Shown: positions 42,337 to 54,100 of the stretch, piece by piece
Numbering within the stretch: the stretch's first letter is position 1
Layout: each line of letters begins with the position of its first letter
Assembly (NCBI GenBank): GCA_963921825.1
Contig: OY997594.1
Location: 56,653,675 to 56,717,674, forward strand
DNA: 64,000 nt
Direction: 5' to 3'
Source: Erodium maritimum
Taxonomy: Eukaryota > Streptophyta > Magnoliopsida > Geraniales > Geraniaceae
Position numbers and translations under genes: made by a program
Notes under the pieces: model-generated
The model's input: only the letters and a program-made list of their open reading frames with translations
Told to the model about the DNA's origin: nothing
The model's database searches: none

Positions 42337-45183
42337 TGTAAGAACCGCCCCGTCGATCCCGGTCGAACCGGTGATTTCTGGCGAAGTTTGACTTTCGGCC
42401 GGAAAAGTCAACCGAGGACTCCGGGAGTCGTTTAGGACCTTCTCGGAGCCCAAAAGCTTAGCCGTCATCACGGTTAGCTTAGTTGGGCCATTTCCATTCT
42501 TTTGACTGTAATATTGGAAAAGTCAACGTTTGGTCAAACCGGAACTTTTTATCGACTAAAACAAAGTAAATTGAAAATTCTGGATTTTTTCCTAAGAGCT
42601 AAGTGGTCCCCACTAGGACACATGTCCTTAGTGGCTTGGAGGAGAAGAAATGGGTCTCAAAGGACCCATTTACCCTCACAAAAGCCAAATTGGAAGGATT
42701 GGACCTAAGGGCATTTTTGGATTTTCATCAAACTAGGTTTTTAAAGCAAATTGGAGCACATTTCTCCTCTTTATTTGTGCTGGCCGAATTTGGAGAGAGA
42801 GAGGAAGAGAAGAAAGAGCCTTGAAGCTTGAAGGAGAAGAAAGGTGCAAAAATGGAGTCTTGAGCTTGAGTTCTTCCCAAAAACCCTCCAAAACACCATT
42901 TTCTTTATCCTCATTCTACTACTAAGGTAAATCCTTCACTTATTTTCGTTTTCCTTGAGTTTTGATTTATGGGTTTAAGAGGAAGAACTTGGAAATGGTT
43001 AGATTGTTGGAATTTGATGTTGGGTGTTGATTTTTGGAGATAAAAGGAAGTTGGATGATGTTTTAAATTGGATTTGTGGAGTTTTGTTGAAGACCCATAG
43101 TGGGTATTGAGTTGTTGAAGGTTTTGGAGCTGTTTTGGAGGTTTGGGATTGATAAAAAGGAGTTTTTGGACTGAAATCTCGTGAAAAGGAAGCTGGAGGA
43201 AGAAGAAGGTCGGAACCCGTCAGACCTGTCACGGCTCCGTGAGGGAGACCGTGACGGCGTCAGTCACGGCTCCGTGAGGAGAACCGTGAAGGCGCAGGTA
43301 ACGGATCCGTGAGCCGATCCGTGACAGACCTGTTTTGTTCCCTTTTTGGGTGTTTCCTTCTATTTCAAACATTTATCTTGAACCGTTTGTTTTGAGGACT
43401 GTAACTTAGATGTTTGCCTCTTGAACCACCTTTGTTTAGTCTTTAATTATAGCTTTATTTGTGATCCAAGACCGTAGACCCGAGCTCGAAGAAGGAGGAA
43501 GCCTTTGGGACCGCGAGAGAGGACGTGGAGGAAGCTAGCCAGGACGTCAGCAGCTAGGAGTATTTGAGCTTTGGAGATTTCAAGGTAGGGAAAAGTACTA
43601 AACTCCTCTCTTAATTTAAAGAACGCTAATAGTATGCCTATAGGATAATAACAACCGGAAAGGTCCTAGCTTGTATATAGGATGCGATTCACTAGAATAA
43701 CTGCTTTTGAATTACAATAATAATCGGACGAGTCTTAGTATGCATATAGGATGTGATTCACTAGTTAACCGCTTTCAATACTTTGGGAAATTGCCGTGCT
43801 GGTAGAATGGCCATGTCGAGCCTTAGGATTGCTTGTTGAATGTAGTTAATGATGATTGTTCGTCCTTAGCATTGGTGCATGCTCCGTCTTTAGGTTATTA
43901 TAAGAGTCACACTAATCTAGTTGAATTATGATGATTGTATGTGAATGGTTGATCCGTGTTATGATTGATTGAGTGATTGTTGTTTGTGATTTGATTGTGC
44001 TTAATGGTATGATCGGATGAGTGATAGACCGATGAGACGTGGTTGGTAAGTTATGTCGGTAAGCGTGGTTGTTAATATGAGTTCTTTTGTGGCGTGTTGA
44101 GATAAGATTGTTGGGTTGCTAAGCTGTGGTTGTACTATGACTTTTTTCTGCGTGCTATTTCCTTGATGTGTGTTCTAAGAGAAGTTGTGTTCTGGTATGG
44201 TACCTACACCGAGGGGAATGCCGGTGTAGGGTATTACCTAGACCGACGGATTGTATTTGTACCCCGATGTGAATCCCGGGAAGACCGATGGTGCATTCCG
44301 GTACATATTTACCCCGAGGTGAATTCCAGGAGGACGTCCAGGCCAAAGGGAATTCCGGTATGACGTGAGGATTGTTTACCCTGAGGGGATTGTTTACTGG
44401 TTGCTTCACCCCGAGGGTATGCGTTCCTGCGAGAGCGTTTCCGGGAGGACATCTTTCTTCACCCCGATGATCTATGGTCCTTTGGGGACATTTCCGACTC
44501 CGATGATATGTGTCCCCTTAGGGGTGTTTCCGGTAGCCTCGACGATATGTGTCTCTGATGCACCTGCATCAACACCTGTCTCTTCTAGGACGAGGGGCAA
44601 TCCGATATGATACATTGACCAATTGTGGATCAGAGTATTGCGGTTTAAGTTATCTATGTGACGTTATACGTGATTTCGTTAGTTGTTTTTATTAAAGAAT
44701 AAACTGCCTTTCCGTTGATTTCCTTGAGTTACTGTTTTATTAAGCATTGCAATTCTTGTTGATCTTTGATTATGGCGTCTTTTTGGTTAATCGTACTAAT
44801 CGGAACCTTTGGATAATTGTACAAACCGTGTCTTATTGCCAAGCAGGGGTTTCTTTTACTTTACCACTTTTTTTCCTACTGAGCGTAAGCTCACTCCCTT
44901 TCTTGTTTACTGTGTGTACATGTGTCCTTGGTGAGTAGATCTAGAGGTGGTCTCAAGGCTCGGGAGCTGCTTGAGGTTTTGGTAATTTTTATTCTAGAGA
45001 CGAACTGCCTTTGTATCAACTACATTTTCTGTTATTCTGTTTATAGAGCTGTTGACTCTTAACTTTGGATTTCAATTAAGTTTTTCATGGAACTTACTTT
45101 ATTAAATCTCTTTTTCTTATCATTTAATTATTGTTCTTAGTATCACGTCTGAGTCCGGTCAAAACCGGATTTGGGGCGTGACA
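42337..45183 (+). mobile_element. Gypsy-type LTR D standing alone (2847 bp)
   Basis: Starts TGTAAGAACCGCCCCGTC and ends GGATTTGGGGCGTGACA. No primer site or internal region follows. The flanks (..TCTCT and TCGCC..) are not a duplication, so it may be a solo LTR formed between two different insertions or with a deleted neighbour. It contains TCACGGCTCCGTGA twice (43229-43242, 43264-43277), donor-like AAG|GTAGGG at 43584/43585, long hairpin CCTACACCG/CGGTGTAGG (44203-44230), and hairpin TGAGCGTAAGCTCA (44880-44893). Confidence 0.82.
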
Positions 45184-46370
45184 TCGCCAGCGGTTAACAC
45201 CTCAGAACTGGCGAGCTCGTACCAAGAAGCATACAGGAAGGGAGGAAGATAGAGTAGAAGATGGAGACCAGGGAAGGAGAAATTTACCAGACACAAGAGA
45301 GAAAGTGGAGTATCTAACCTCCAGCTTTGCAAAACAAAGCCATTTGTGTTGGAACCCTAGACGAGGGCGGAACAACCGACGATGAGCGGAAATCCTTCAG
45401 CAACAGAGCACTCAGGCCGCAAGGATCCTCCATACGAAAGAAGCTTTTCCCACCTCCGGATCTGAGAAGCCTGTCGAGATCTGCAGGGCTGACGACCACC
45501 GCAGCTACACCAATGAAGCAAACGAACACAACGCCAAGCACGCCACGATCCCTAGCTGTCCCAACCACGAACCCTTAGCACTCCCCCAGAGACCGCCACT
45601 GCGCCAACGGGCGATTAGCACTCGGGAGCTTAAACGCCCTTTAACTTCACCAAAAGGACCACCATACCAGCACCGATGGTCGCCGTGAAGAGCCCGACTG
45701 GGGCTTGTGATCCATTTTTCATTCAAAAGAAGACCATAGGCTAAGGTTACTCTATAAAGAGAAACAAAAGAGGGGATGACGGGATTATTAAGAGCATCTT
45801 TAAAGGTGTTTAGAGATTTATCACATCCAAATGGTTTAGATAAATCAAGTGTAGGAGGATGGGCCTTGGGAGATTAGTTATAGGAGGGACGTGCGAGTAT
45901 GGAAGGACTCTAATGCAAAGGAGCTACTCGAATTAATAGCCCGATGAAGGTCTAGTCGGGTATCATCGACACGTTTGTTTGGACCAAATGCCCTAAAGGT
46001 CCTTCTAATGCATCAATGTATTTGTTGCTCACCGCTCCTCCATTGTCGGTGTTGTGGACAAATGTGCTTTGGGTGTCGGACATTCCTATAGAAATGGATT
46101 TTTGGCTCTACGAAAACAATCACCAAAGTATTAATCTATAAATATGAAACATGCTTCAGATTCTTTGATGAACTAATAGGAACACAAGATTAAAGCAGCG
46201 AAAATAATTAAATGTTACTTACTTGAAGTTATGGAAGATCACTAGATGAAGATGAGCATGGTTATGAATCTCTTAATAGATTATACTTGATGCATAAATT
46301 CTATCTCTCAGATGAGGGTGAGAAGAAAGAGGACAAGAAGCCAAAAAAAGTTTCTAATTCTCAATTACCC
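45184..46370. other. Unassigned DNA between LTR D and element E
   Basis: Minus-strand open frames at 45314-45568 and 45505-45726 have no recognisable domain. From about 46080 to 46370 the sequence is AT-rich and continues across element E at 57709, probably as part of a copia-type LTR in minus orientation. Confidence 0.3.
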
Positions 46371-47934
46371 TGTAATAACCACTTCTGGTCAACGTCAGTC
46401 AAACCTGCGAAAAACAGGAAAATTTAAAAATTTTAAGACAGACACTTAACTTAACTTAAATTGACCCCGAGGGTCATGCCGGACTTAAGTTGACCCCGTT
46501 ATCGACTAAAATGAGTTACGGGGGACTCAGGGCAACTTCCTGGTCATTTTGGGAAAGATTGATTTTTCGCTGGAAAAGTCACCCGAGCGACGTTTTGGTC
46601 CATTCGAGGACCGTTTTGGACCCGAAAAGCTTAGCCGTCGTCGTAGCGGTCTTAGTTGGGCCGTTTCCTTGAAGCCCGTCCAGTTTAAAATATTTTTGGG
46701 AAAAGTGCCCGTTCGGGGCCCGAAACGTCCGTTTTTTGCGAATCTGATTGGAAAATATCAACTAGATATTTTCCAAAAGGTATGGGACCCACCTTGACAC
46801 TTGTCAAGTATATGGTGGTGTATTTTTGGAGGGAAAATGTGTGGTTGGAGAGGGTTGGCCGAGTATGGGGTTTTAAAAGGGAAAAAAGTTAGTTTTGTTG
46901 TTAGTTTAATTAAATTAGAAATTAGAAGAGAGGTTTTAGAGAGAGAAGGAGAAGGAGAAGAAGAGAGAAGAAGGGAGGTTGAGCTAGGGTTTGTGATCGA
47001 GCCCTTGGATCGAGTCAAAGCAAAGAGCAATCCCGTTCCCCTCGTTCTCCTCTACGGTAATACCCGAACCGATTCTCGTTTCGATTATTTTCAAGAGCTA
47101 GGGTTTGGTTTTAAATTTTGGTTTAGGGTTGTGTAGAGATTAGAGAGGTGTTGGAGACGTTTTAGAGGTGTTTGGGAGAGAAATTTCACGTTTTCCGGTG
47201 ACCGGAGGCTCGGGAGGAGCTCCGGCCACCGTGGGTGGTGGCCGGCCGGCCATGTGGTGGCTGGCCGGAGGTGGCAGCAGCCACCACTTGGTGGCCGAGC
47301 CCCTCCCTCAAACCCTAAGGCACGGCCAAGCCCTTTGGGTGGGGCCCACGTGCTCGGTTGTTCGTGTTTTAATTACTCGGGTAGTTTAAAACGTTCCCCG
47401 GACCTTTTATCCCAAACCAAATCGAATTTTGGATTTAAATTGGAGAAGTTGTAATTAACGGGTTTTGGGAAACTTTAAACGTTAATTAATTGTTTTAGAA
47501 GTCGGAATTCGATTCCGTCAAGTGCGTTGAGTTCCTTGATTTATTCTAAGACCGTAGAAACGAAAATGGGGACTTTTGGAGCCCCGGAAGGCAATTAACC
47601 AAAACCGGGCAGATTCGCCATGTCGGGCGAATCTGGCCCTTACGGGTCCTTTTTCGGCAATATCGAATAATTGGGAAGTTTGGGAGTGATCGTCTTTGTC
47701 GGGGTTACGTTTGGGCGTTAAGTTTATTAATTTTCGGTTTATTCGTACTAGTTTAAAAGTACTTTGAATTTGTGTTCTTTTAGATCGTGCTACGGACCGA
47801 GGCAAGGGAAAGCTCGGCGAGTGACTAGGTCCACTTCGGGTTTTGTTGGAGCGCTTTTGGATCTATATACGAGGTAGGGAAAAGTAGCCGGATCTCGGCC
47901 CTGATTAGGGAAAGTTAATAGTAGAATTGCATGT

Positions 47935-48371
47935 GACACCGGGGTGTCGTGGGTTGAGTAGATTTATTTAATTATTAGAAAAGCATGATACGGGATTGTA
48001 GCGTTTAAGAGAAAGGCATGTGACACTTAGTAGTGTCGTAGGAACAGAGAACTTAGCGATAATTGAATTACTGGAGGCATATGACCATGCCCGGAGGTTG
48101 TTTGTGAAACTAGCGATTTTAGGACCGTTGGAGGCATCGAGTATGCCGGAGGTTGTCGTGCGTTTTATTTAATTGTTGAGTTTGGGTGGCCTTGAGAGCC
48201 CGTATTTAATTGTTGAGTTTGGGTGGCCTTGAGAGCCCGTATTTAATTGTTGAGTCGGGGTGGCCATGAGAGCCGTGTATTTAATTTGGTGTCTTGAGTG
48301 GCAGCGAGTGCCCGTGGGGTTGTTGAACCCGAGTCTTGACTGTTGAGGTGTCTTGAGTGGCCTTGAGTGCC
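47935..48371 (+). repeat. Hairpin array in 5' LTR of element E
   Basis: Consecutive small inverted repeats with unrelated stems: GACACC/GGTGTC (47935-47948), GACACT/AGTGTC (48022-48037), GGCAT/ATGCC (48076-48091 and 48133-48147), then GGC/GCC units with loops CTTGAGA, CATGAGA, AGCGAGT and CTTGAGT (48188-48371). The 3' LTR holds the same array at 56350-56786. Confidence 0.7.
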
Positions 48372-48420
48372 TGTGTGATTGAACTTGCCTGTGATTGTGA
48401 TTGTGGTTACCTGGGGTGGT

Positions 48421-48708
48421 GAGTTCTAAAGGTCGACAGCCTGATCCGACTTAGTGTCGATGAATTGCGAGTTCTAAAGGTCGACAGCCTGATCCGACTT
48501 AGTGTCGATGAATTGCGAGTTTTAAAGGTCGACAGCCTGATCCGACTTAGTGTCGATGAATTGCGAGTTCTAAAGGTCGACAGCCTGATCCGACTTAGTG
48601 TCGATGAATTGCGAGTTTTAAAGGTCGACAGCCTGATCCGACTTAGTGTCGAGGAATTGCGAGTTTGAAAGGTCGACAGCCTGATCCGACTTCGTGTCGA
48701 GGAATTGC
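48421..48708 (+). repeat. Six-copy 48-bp tandem repeat in 5' LTR of element E
   Basis: Units start at 48421, 48469, 48517, 48565, 48613 and 48661, each GAGTT(C/T)TAAAGGTCGACAG... and ending in TTGC. Because 48 is a multiple of three, a 67-codon frame with a 16-residue repeat stays open. Each unit also has TCGAC/GTCGA arms that could pair. I treat it as non-coding. Confidence 0.9.
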
Positions 48709-49291
48709 GATAGGTCGAACCCTGACCTGATTGAGATTGGTTACTGAGCAGCTGGTGTGCGATCCTTTGTGATCTTGTTTGGTGTTGTGTCGTTTCGTTC
48801 GAGTCCTTGAGGAGGTCGTCGATAGTTGTGTCGGGTCTACACTGTTTTTATCGAGTGTCGAGTCTGTTGAGGAAGGTGACGGGTTGTGGGTCTGTTGAGT
48901 ACTTGAGTTGGGGACTGTAGTCCCGGCGTTGGGTTTGGTTTTAGTGTTACTGGCTTTTTCTGCTAATTATGCCATAGTCAGTCTGTTATCCGTGGAGGTG
49001 AGCGAACGCTCACCCCTAGCTGCTTTTCCTACAGGTACTGATCACCGGACGGACTAGGTTAGCTCTTGAAGTTCATGGAGCTTGGAGCGGAGTCTGGTCT
49101 TTACTTTTGTTGAGTCTAGTGACGGATGTTGTACCTTGTCCACTTGTTGGGACGTTTTTGTATTGTAAATACTATTATTTTGAGAAGTAAATGGAAATGT
49201 CAAAGCTTTTATTGAAAACAGGTTTCAAGTGTTCATGTTTTTAAAAGTTCGCGTCCCGAGTTCGGTTCGCTGAAATTGGGGCGTGACAGCT

Positions 49292-49303
49292 TGGTATCAG
49301 AGC
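49292..49303 (+). other. Primer-binding site of element E
   Basis: TGGTATCAGAGC, complementary to initiator tRNA-Met, three bases after the LTR. Confidence 0.92.
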
Positions 49304-49470
49304 TCGAGGTTTCAAACCTCGGACTGTCCGTCACTTAGGGGGGGAGAGTCGAGTTGGTGTAGACCCGTCACGTCTTGAGTCTTGTTTGTGTTTGTGCGTA
49401 TGTTACAGTATTTTGTTGCTGGCATACTGATTGTGTGTGATTGCGTGAACTGTTTTTAACTGTCGCGGGT

Positions 49471-49560
49471 CGACTCAGGAGCGCTCCTGTAGTCGAACGA
49501 GACGGTGTTGATGTCAAGTCGGTACAACGTGGTTCGGGGACGCCTGAACCGGGTTGTAAC
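49471..49560 (+). other. Leader two-hairpin RNA module of element E
   Basis: Hairpin 1 (49471-49495): arms CGACT/AGTCG around CAGGAGC/GCTCCTG, with an 8-nt palindromic core GAGCGCTC. Hairpin 2 (49521-49560): outer TACAAC/GTTGTA, inner GGTTC/GAACC, loop GGGGACGCCT. The inner stem is fully paired here; A pairs GATTC/GAATC and B/C pair GGTTC/GAATC with a wobble, so both sides of the stem have changed compatibly. Confidence 0.7.
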
Positions 49561-49934
49561 TACGTGATGTCAAGGAACGAAGTTTTAAAATGAAAGGGTG
49601 AAGGTTTTAAAATTATTGGCCCTGTTGGCATGTCTTGAACTTGATTGGCCCTATGGGCATATGTTTGATTTTTGATTGGCCCGGTGAACGGGGGTCGTCG
49701 TGTTGTGTGGGTTGGTTTGCCGTCGCTTGTTTGGTGCACGTCGGTGCGGTCTCGTTGAGGTCTCGTTTACTAATGCTAGTATATAAAGTACGTTTAGCTT
49801 GAGCGGTGTAGCGCTTTAGTGATAAGCACGTTAGTGTAAGCTTAAGCGGGTGGACGTTAGTGCGTTTGTACTGTCGTTTTTATTGAAGTTCGCAAACTGA
49901 ACGTTTGCGTGTATCCGTGCAGAGGATACTGTTT

Positions 49935-51185
49935 ATGGCTCGCGGTAAGCGGGGACGACCATCAGGAACGCGGGGCCAGGCACCCACGCGAGGCCGGCGG
50001 GGACGGTCAGCAGGGGCACCAGGGAGGGTGCCGACCGTCGAGCCCGCCGACTATGCGGAGGCACAGGGTACTCCTGTCGGAGAAGACAGGAGGAGTGATG
50101 CGGGGCCGTCTGCAGGCACCCCCAGTGTTCCGCCAGTCGCGGACCCTCCAGTGATGACTGCCCTGGATGAGCTTACCAGGACCGTTCAGAGTTTGGTGGC
50201 GATCATCGCCAGCCGAGAGTCGGCTTCGCCAGCACCAGAGGCAGCCGCAGTCCCGGTGAGGGCCGCTCAGACAGAGGATCTTACCTCCCGAGCGCTACTA
50301 GATTTCCTGAAGCTCGGGATACCTGTTTTTGTCGGGGAGCCGAATCCCGACCTGGCTGAGCGATGGATAAAGCAGGTCACACGAGACTTGGACACATCGG
50401 GTGTCGAGGATGGCCGTCGGAGAGTGTCCTTCGCGGCCCATCAGCTGAGAGACAGCGCCTACCACTGGTGGGGGCGGGTGAAGGACACGGTCGGATACGA
50501 CTACAGCGTATTCCAGGAGGTATTCATGGCACAGTACTTCCCCGAGTCGGCTCGGCTGGAGCGACATCGGCAGTTCTTAGACCTGGAGCAAGGGGGGATG
50601 ACGGTAGGAGAGTACGAAGCCAGGTTCATAGCCTTGGCCAGATTCGCGCCTGAGATGGTGACGAGCGAGGCGAACCGTTGCCTGCGGTTCCAGGACGGAC
50701 TGAGGCTGGGCATCCGGAACCAGGTTCTCGCCTTGAGGATACGGAAGTATACCGACCTCGTGGACACCGCAGCTACAGTAGAGCAGGGCGCCAGGGATGC
50801 AGTCAGGAGCCGTGAGGTCCGACCTCGGCCGATCAGTTGGGCAGGGCCGTCAGACTCACGAGACTCGCGGAGGCAGAGGACCGCGTGATCCTTCCGACCA
50901 CCGCCTCATCAGAGTGGATCGAGACAGCAGGGGTCAGTGGCATCAGTGGGGCCAGTCGCCTCAGAGAGGAGGCCGTCATGCTATCACTGCGGGCAGCCAG
51001 ACCACTTACAGCGAGACTGTCCGACGAGGGGAGGAACCGCGGCAGTACCAGCTACTAGCCGGACAGGCCAGGGCTCGGGGTCAAGGGCTGATGAGATCAG
51101 CTGTTACCGATGCGGCCGGGCCGGTCACACTATGGCATGGTGCCGAGAGCAGTTGGGGGAGACATCAGTGCAGCGACCGCAGTAG
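49935..51185 (+). pseudogene. gag of element E with two stop codons
   Basis: Starts at ATG 49935 (MARGKRGRPSGTRGQ) after a basic N-terminus. Gag domain blocks include DSAYHWWGRVKDTVGYDY, QEVFMAQYFPESAR and ALARFAPEMV. TGA at 50886-50888 interrupts it. In the same frame two zinc knuckles follow, CYHCGQPDHLQRDC (50976 on) and CYRCGRAGHTMAWC (51096 on). A TAG at 51183-51185 then separates gag from pol, still in one frame. Each stop is one C-to-T change from a sense codon (CGA and CAG). An upstream in-frame ATG at 49905 exists, but the alignment with other Gags favours 49935. Confidence 0.88.
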
Positions 51186-54100
51186 TCGCGGACAGTACAG
51201 TCGCCCAGAGGTCGCCCTCGACAGGGTCAGCAGCCGAGATCATCACGGCCGTCTACGAGCGCACCAATTCCGAGACAGCAGCAGAGTCACGGGTATCCAG
51301 CAGCCAGTGCGCAGGGTCAGAGGCAGCAGGCCTCGCAGGGGAGAGTATATGCAGTCACCGATTCCAGAGCCCCAGGACCTAGCACGTACCGTGAGACCAT
51401 CCAGGGTACGTGTTTGTTGTATCATTTATGGGCTTTGTTCTTGTTTGATACCGGGGCATCGCACTCTTTTATTTCGTCGGGTTGTGCTGAGAGGTTGGGG
51501 TTGAGCTTAGAGCCGTTGAGTCCACCCCTATGCCTGGACACCCCAGTTGGGGGTGGTGCATCGTTGACTAGAGTATGTCGTGCCTGCGAGATTAGAGTCG
51601 CAGACTGTCCTTGCCCTGGTGACCTTCTCGTGTTGGGGATGACTACCTTTGATGTGATTTTGGGTATGGATTGGTTGTCGAGGTACCGAGCCAACATCGA
51701 TTGCTACAGACGACGAGTGACAGTGACAGTGGGCGGTACGAAGGTGACGTGCGTGCTGGGGAGTAAGAGTGGGGTCCTCCTGTCGGCGTTGTCCGCAGAG
51801 GAGGAAGTACCGGCTGTGCAGAGCCGAGAGTTACCGAGAGTGGTATGCGAGTTCCCCGAGGTCTTTCCTGAGGAGTTGAGCGGGCTGCCACCGATTCGTG
51901 AGGTGGAGTTCGGGATTGACCTAGTGCCGGGAACGGCGGCGATATCGATGGCGCCTTACAGGTTTGCGCCGGCAGAGTTGACTGAGCTGAAGCGTCAACT
52001 GGAGGAGCTTCAGCAGAAGGGGTTTATCCGTCCGAGTGCATCGCCGTGGGGAGCACCAGCACTCTTCGTGAAGAAGAAGAGTGGAGAGCTACGGATGTGT
52101 ATAGATTACCGGAAGCTGAATCGGGTTACGGTGAAGAACCGGTACCCGATGCCGAGGATCGATGACTTGTTTGACCAGTTGAGAGGGGCGACTCACTTCT
52201 CGAAGATCGATCTGCGATCCGGTTATTATCAGTTGCGAGTCCGTGAGGGGGACGTCGCAAAGACTGCATTCCGGACACGCTATGGGCATTACGAGTTCCT
52301 GGTGATGCCATTCGGACTGACGAACGCGCCAGCAGCGTTCATGGACCTGATGAACAGCATCTTCCGGCCGTACCTGGATCAGTTTGTGGTGGTGTTCGTG
52401 GACGACATCCTAATATATTCGCAGAACGAGGCGGCGCATGAGGCACATCTTAGGGCTGTTCTGACCCTACTGCGCGAGCACCAGCTATATGCCAACCGGG
52501 AGAAGTGCGAGTTCTGGCTCTCTGAGGTGAGATTCCTCGGCCACATCGTATCCCGTGACGGTATCCTGGTCGATCCGTCGAAGATCGACGCGGTCTCGAA
52601 GTGGGCACGACCCACGAGTGTTTTCGAGATCCGCAGCTTTCTGGGATTGGCAGGCTACTATAGGCGATTTGTCCAGGATTTTGCACGACTAGCCGCACCG
52701 ATGACTCTGTTAACGCGCAAGGGTGTTGGGTTCGTGTGGACAGATGACTGTGAGCGTGCGTTCGCGGAATTGAAGACTCGACTGACTACAGCTCCAGTGT
52801 TAGTGGTGCCCGAGCGAGGGTTTGGCTATGATGTTTACTGCGATGCATCCGGAGAGGGACTGGGTTGCGTGCTGATGCAGTCGGGCAGAGTTGTGGCTTA
52901 TGGCTCCAGGCAATTGAAGATACACGAGCGCAACTATCCTACCCACGACTTGGAGCTAGCAACAGTCGTGTTTGCGCTAAAGAGCTGGCGATATTACCTG
53001 TACGGCGAGGGGTTTCAGGTGTTCTCGGATCACAAGAGCCTCAAGTACATATTTTCCCAGCGAGACCTGAACATGCGTCAGCGACGGTGGATGGAACTAC
53101 TCGAGGAGTACGACTTCGAGCTACACTACCACCCAGGCAAGGCGAACGTTGTCGCCGACGCCTTGAGTAGGAAGTCGGCTCCGAGCCTCGCCAGCATATC
53201 TGTCCGAGAGTGGGACATGATGGGGGAGCTGAGCACATTCGGGCTTGAGCTAGAGGAGGTTACTGGCGGTGTTGCCATGTGCTCCCTAGTGGCTCAGCCC
53301 TCACTGCTTGCCCAAGTGTTGGAGGCGCAGAGGGAGGACGTCGAAGCATCAGAGATCCGCGAGAGAGTCGTCAGGGGTGACGAGGTGGTGGGCTGGCAGG
53401 ACAGTACTGATTGGGGACTACGGTACCGCGGGGGGCTATTCGTACCAGTTAACTATAGAGATGCCGTGTTACGAGAGGCACACCATTCGCGTCTCGCAGT
53501 GCATCCGGGGGGCACCAAGATGTACCGTGACCTCAGGAGGCACTACTGGTGGCGCGGCATGAGGAGAGCAGTCGCAGAGTTTGTGTCGAGATGCCTTGTC
53601 TGTCAGCAGGTGAAGGCAGAGCATCAGCGTCCCGCGGGATTGTTACAGCCACTACCGATTGCTCAGTGGAAGTGGGAGCACATTACGATGGATTTCGTGT
53701 GTGGACTACCGAGATCGCCCAAGGGAAACGACGCCGTGTGGGTGGTAGTCGACCGGTTGACCAAGTCGGCCCACTTTCTGGCTATGAGGATGACAGACCC
53801 GGTCGACAAGTTGAGCAGTCTGTATATCCAGGAGATAGTGCGCCTCCACGGGGTCCCGGTGTCGATAGTGTCTGACAGGGATCCCCGCTTCACGTCCAGG
53901 TTCTGGCCGAGTCTGCAGAAGGCACTGGGGACAGAGGTCCTACTCAGCACAGCACATCATCCTCAGACAGACGGTCAGTCTGAGCGTACCATTCAGATCT
54001 TGGAGGACATGCTGCGAGCATGTGTGCTGGATTTCAGGGGATCTTGGGAGACCCACCTGCCATTGGCCGAGTTCGCCTACAACAACAGCTTCCAGGCCAG

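Larger units (their letters stand above)
46371..49288 (+). repeat. 5' LTR of element E (2918 bp)
   Basis: Starts TGTAATAACCACTTCTGG and ends AAATTGGGGCGTGACA. Contains donor-like CTACG|GTAATA near 47051, acceptor-like TTCTTTTAG ending near 47785, donor-like GAG|GTAGGG at 47873/47874, a hairpin array (47935-48371), six 48-bp tandem units (48421-48708), a hairpin GGTGAGCGAACGCTCACC (48997-49014) and acceptor-like TTTTCCTACAG ending at 49034. Confidence 0.93.

Noticed and set aside
45314-45726. Minus-strand frames as a membrane protein gene
   Set aside because: Hydrophobic stretch but no recognisable family, no splice-supported extension, and located in probable mobile DNA split by LTR D.
48465-48668. 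67-codon frame with 16-residue repeat as a small repeat protein
   Set aside because: The frame follows automatically from a 48-bp repeat unit and starts and stops arbitrarily; no independent coding evidence.
48421-48708. Possible CRISPR-like or satellite array (regular 48-bp units)
   Set aside because: Units are directly adjacent without unique spacers, the genome is plant, and the array is copied in both LTRs of element E, so it is an LTR minisatellite.
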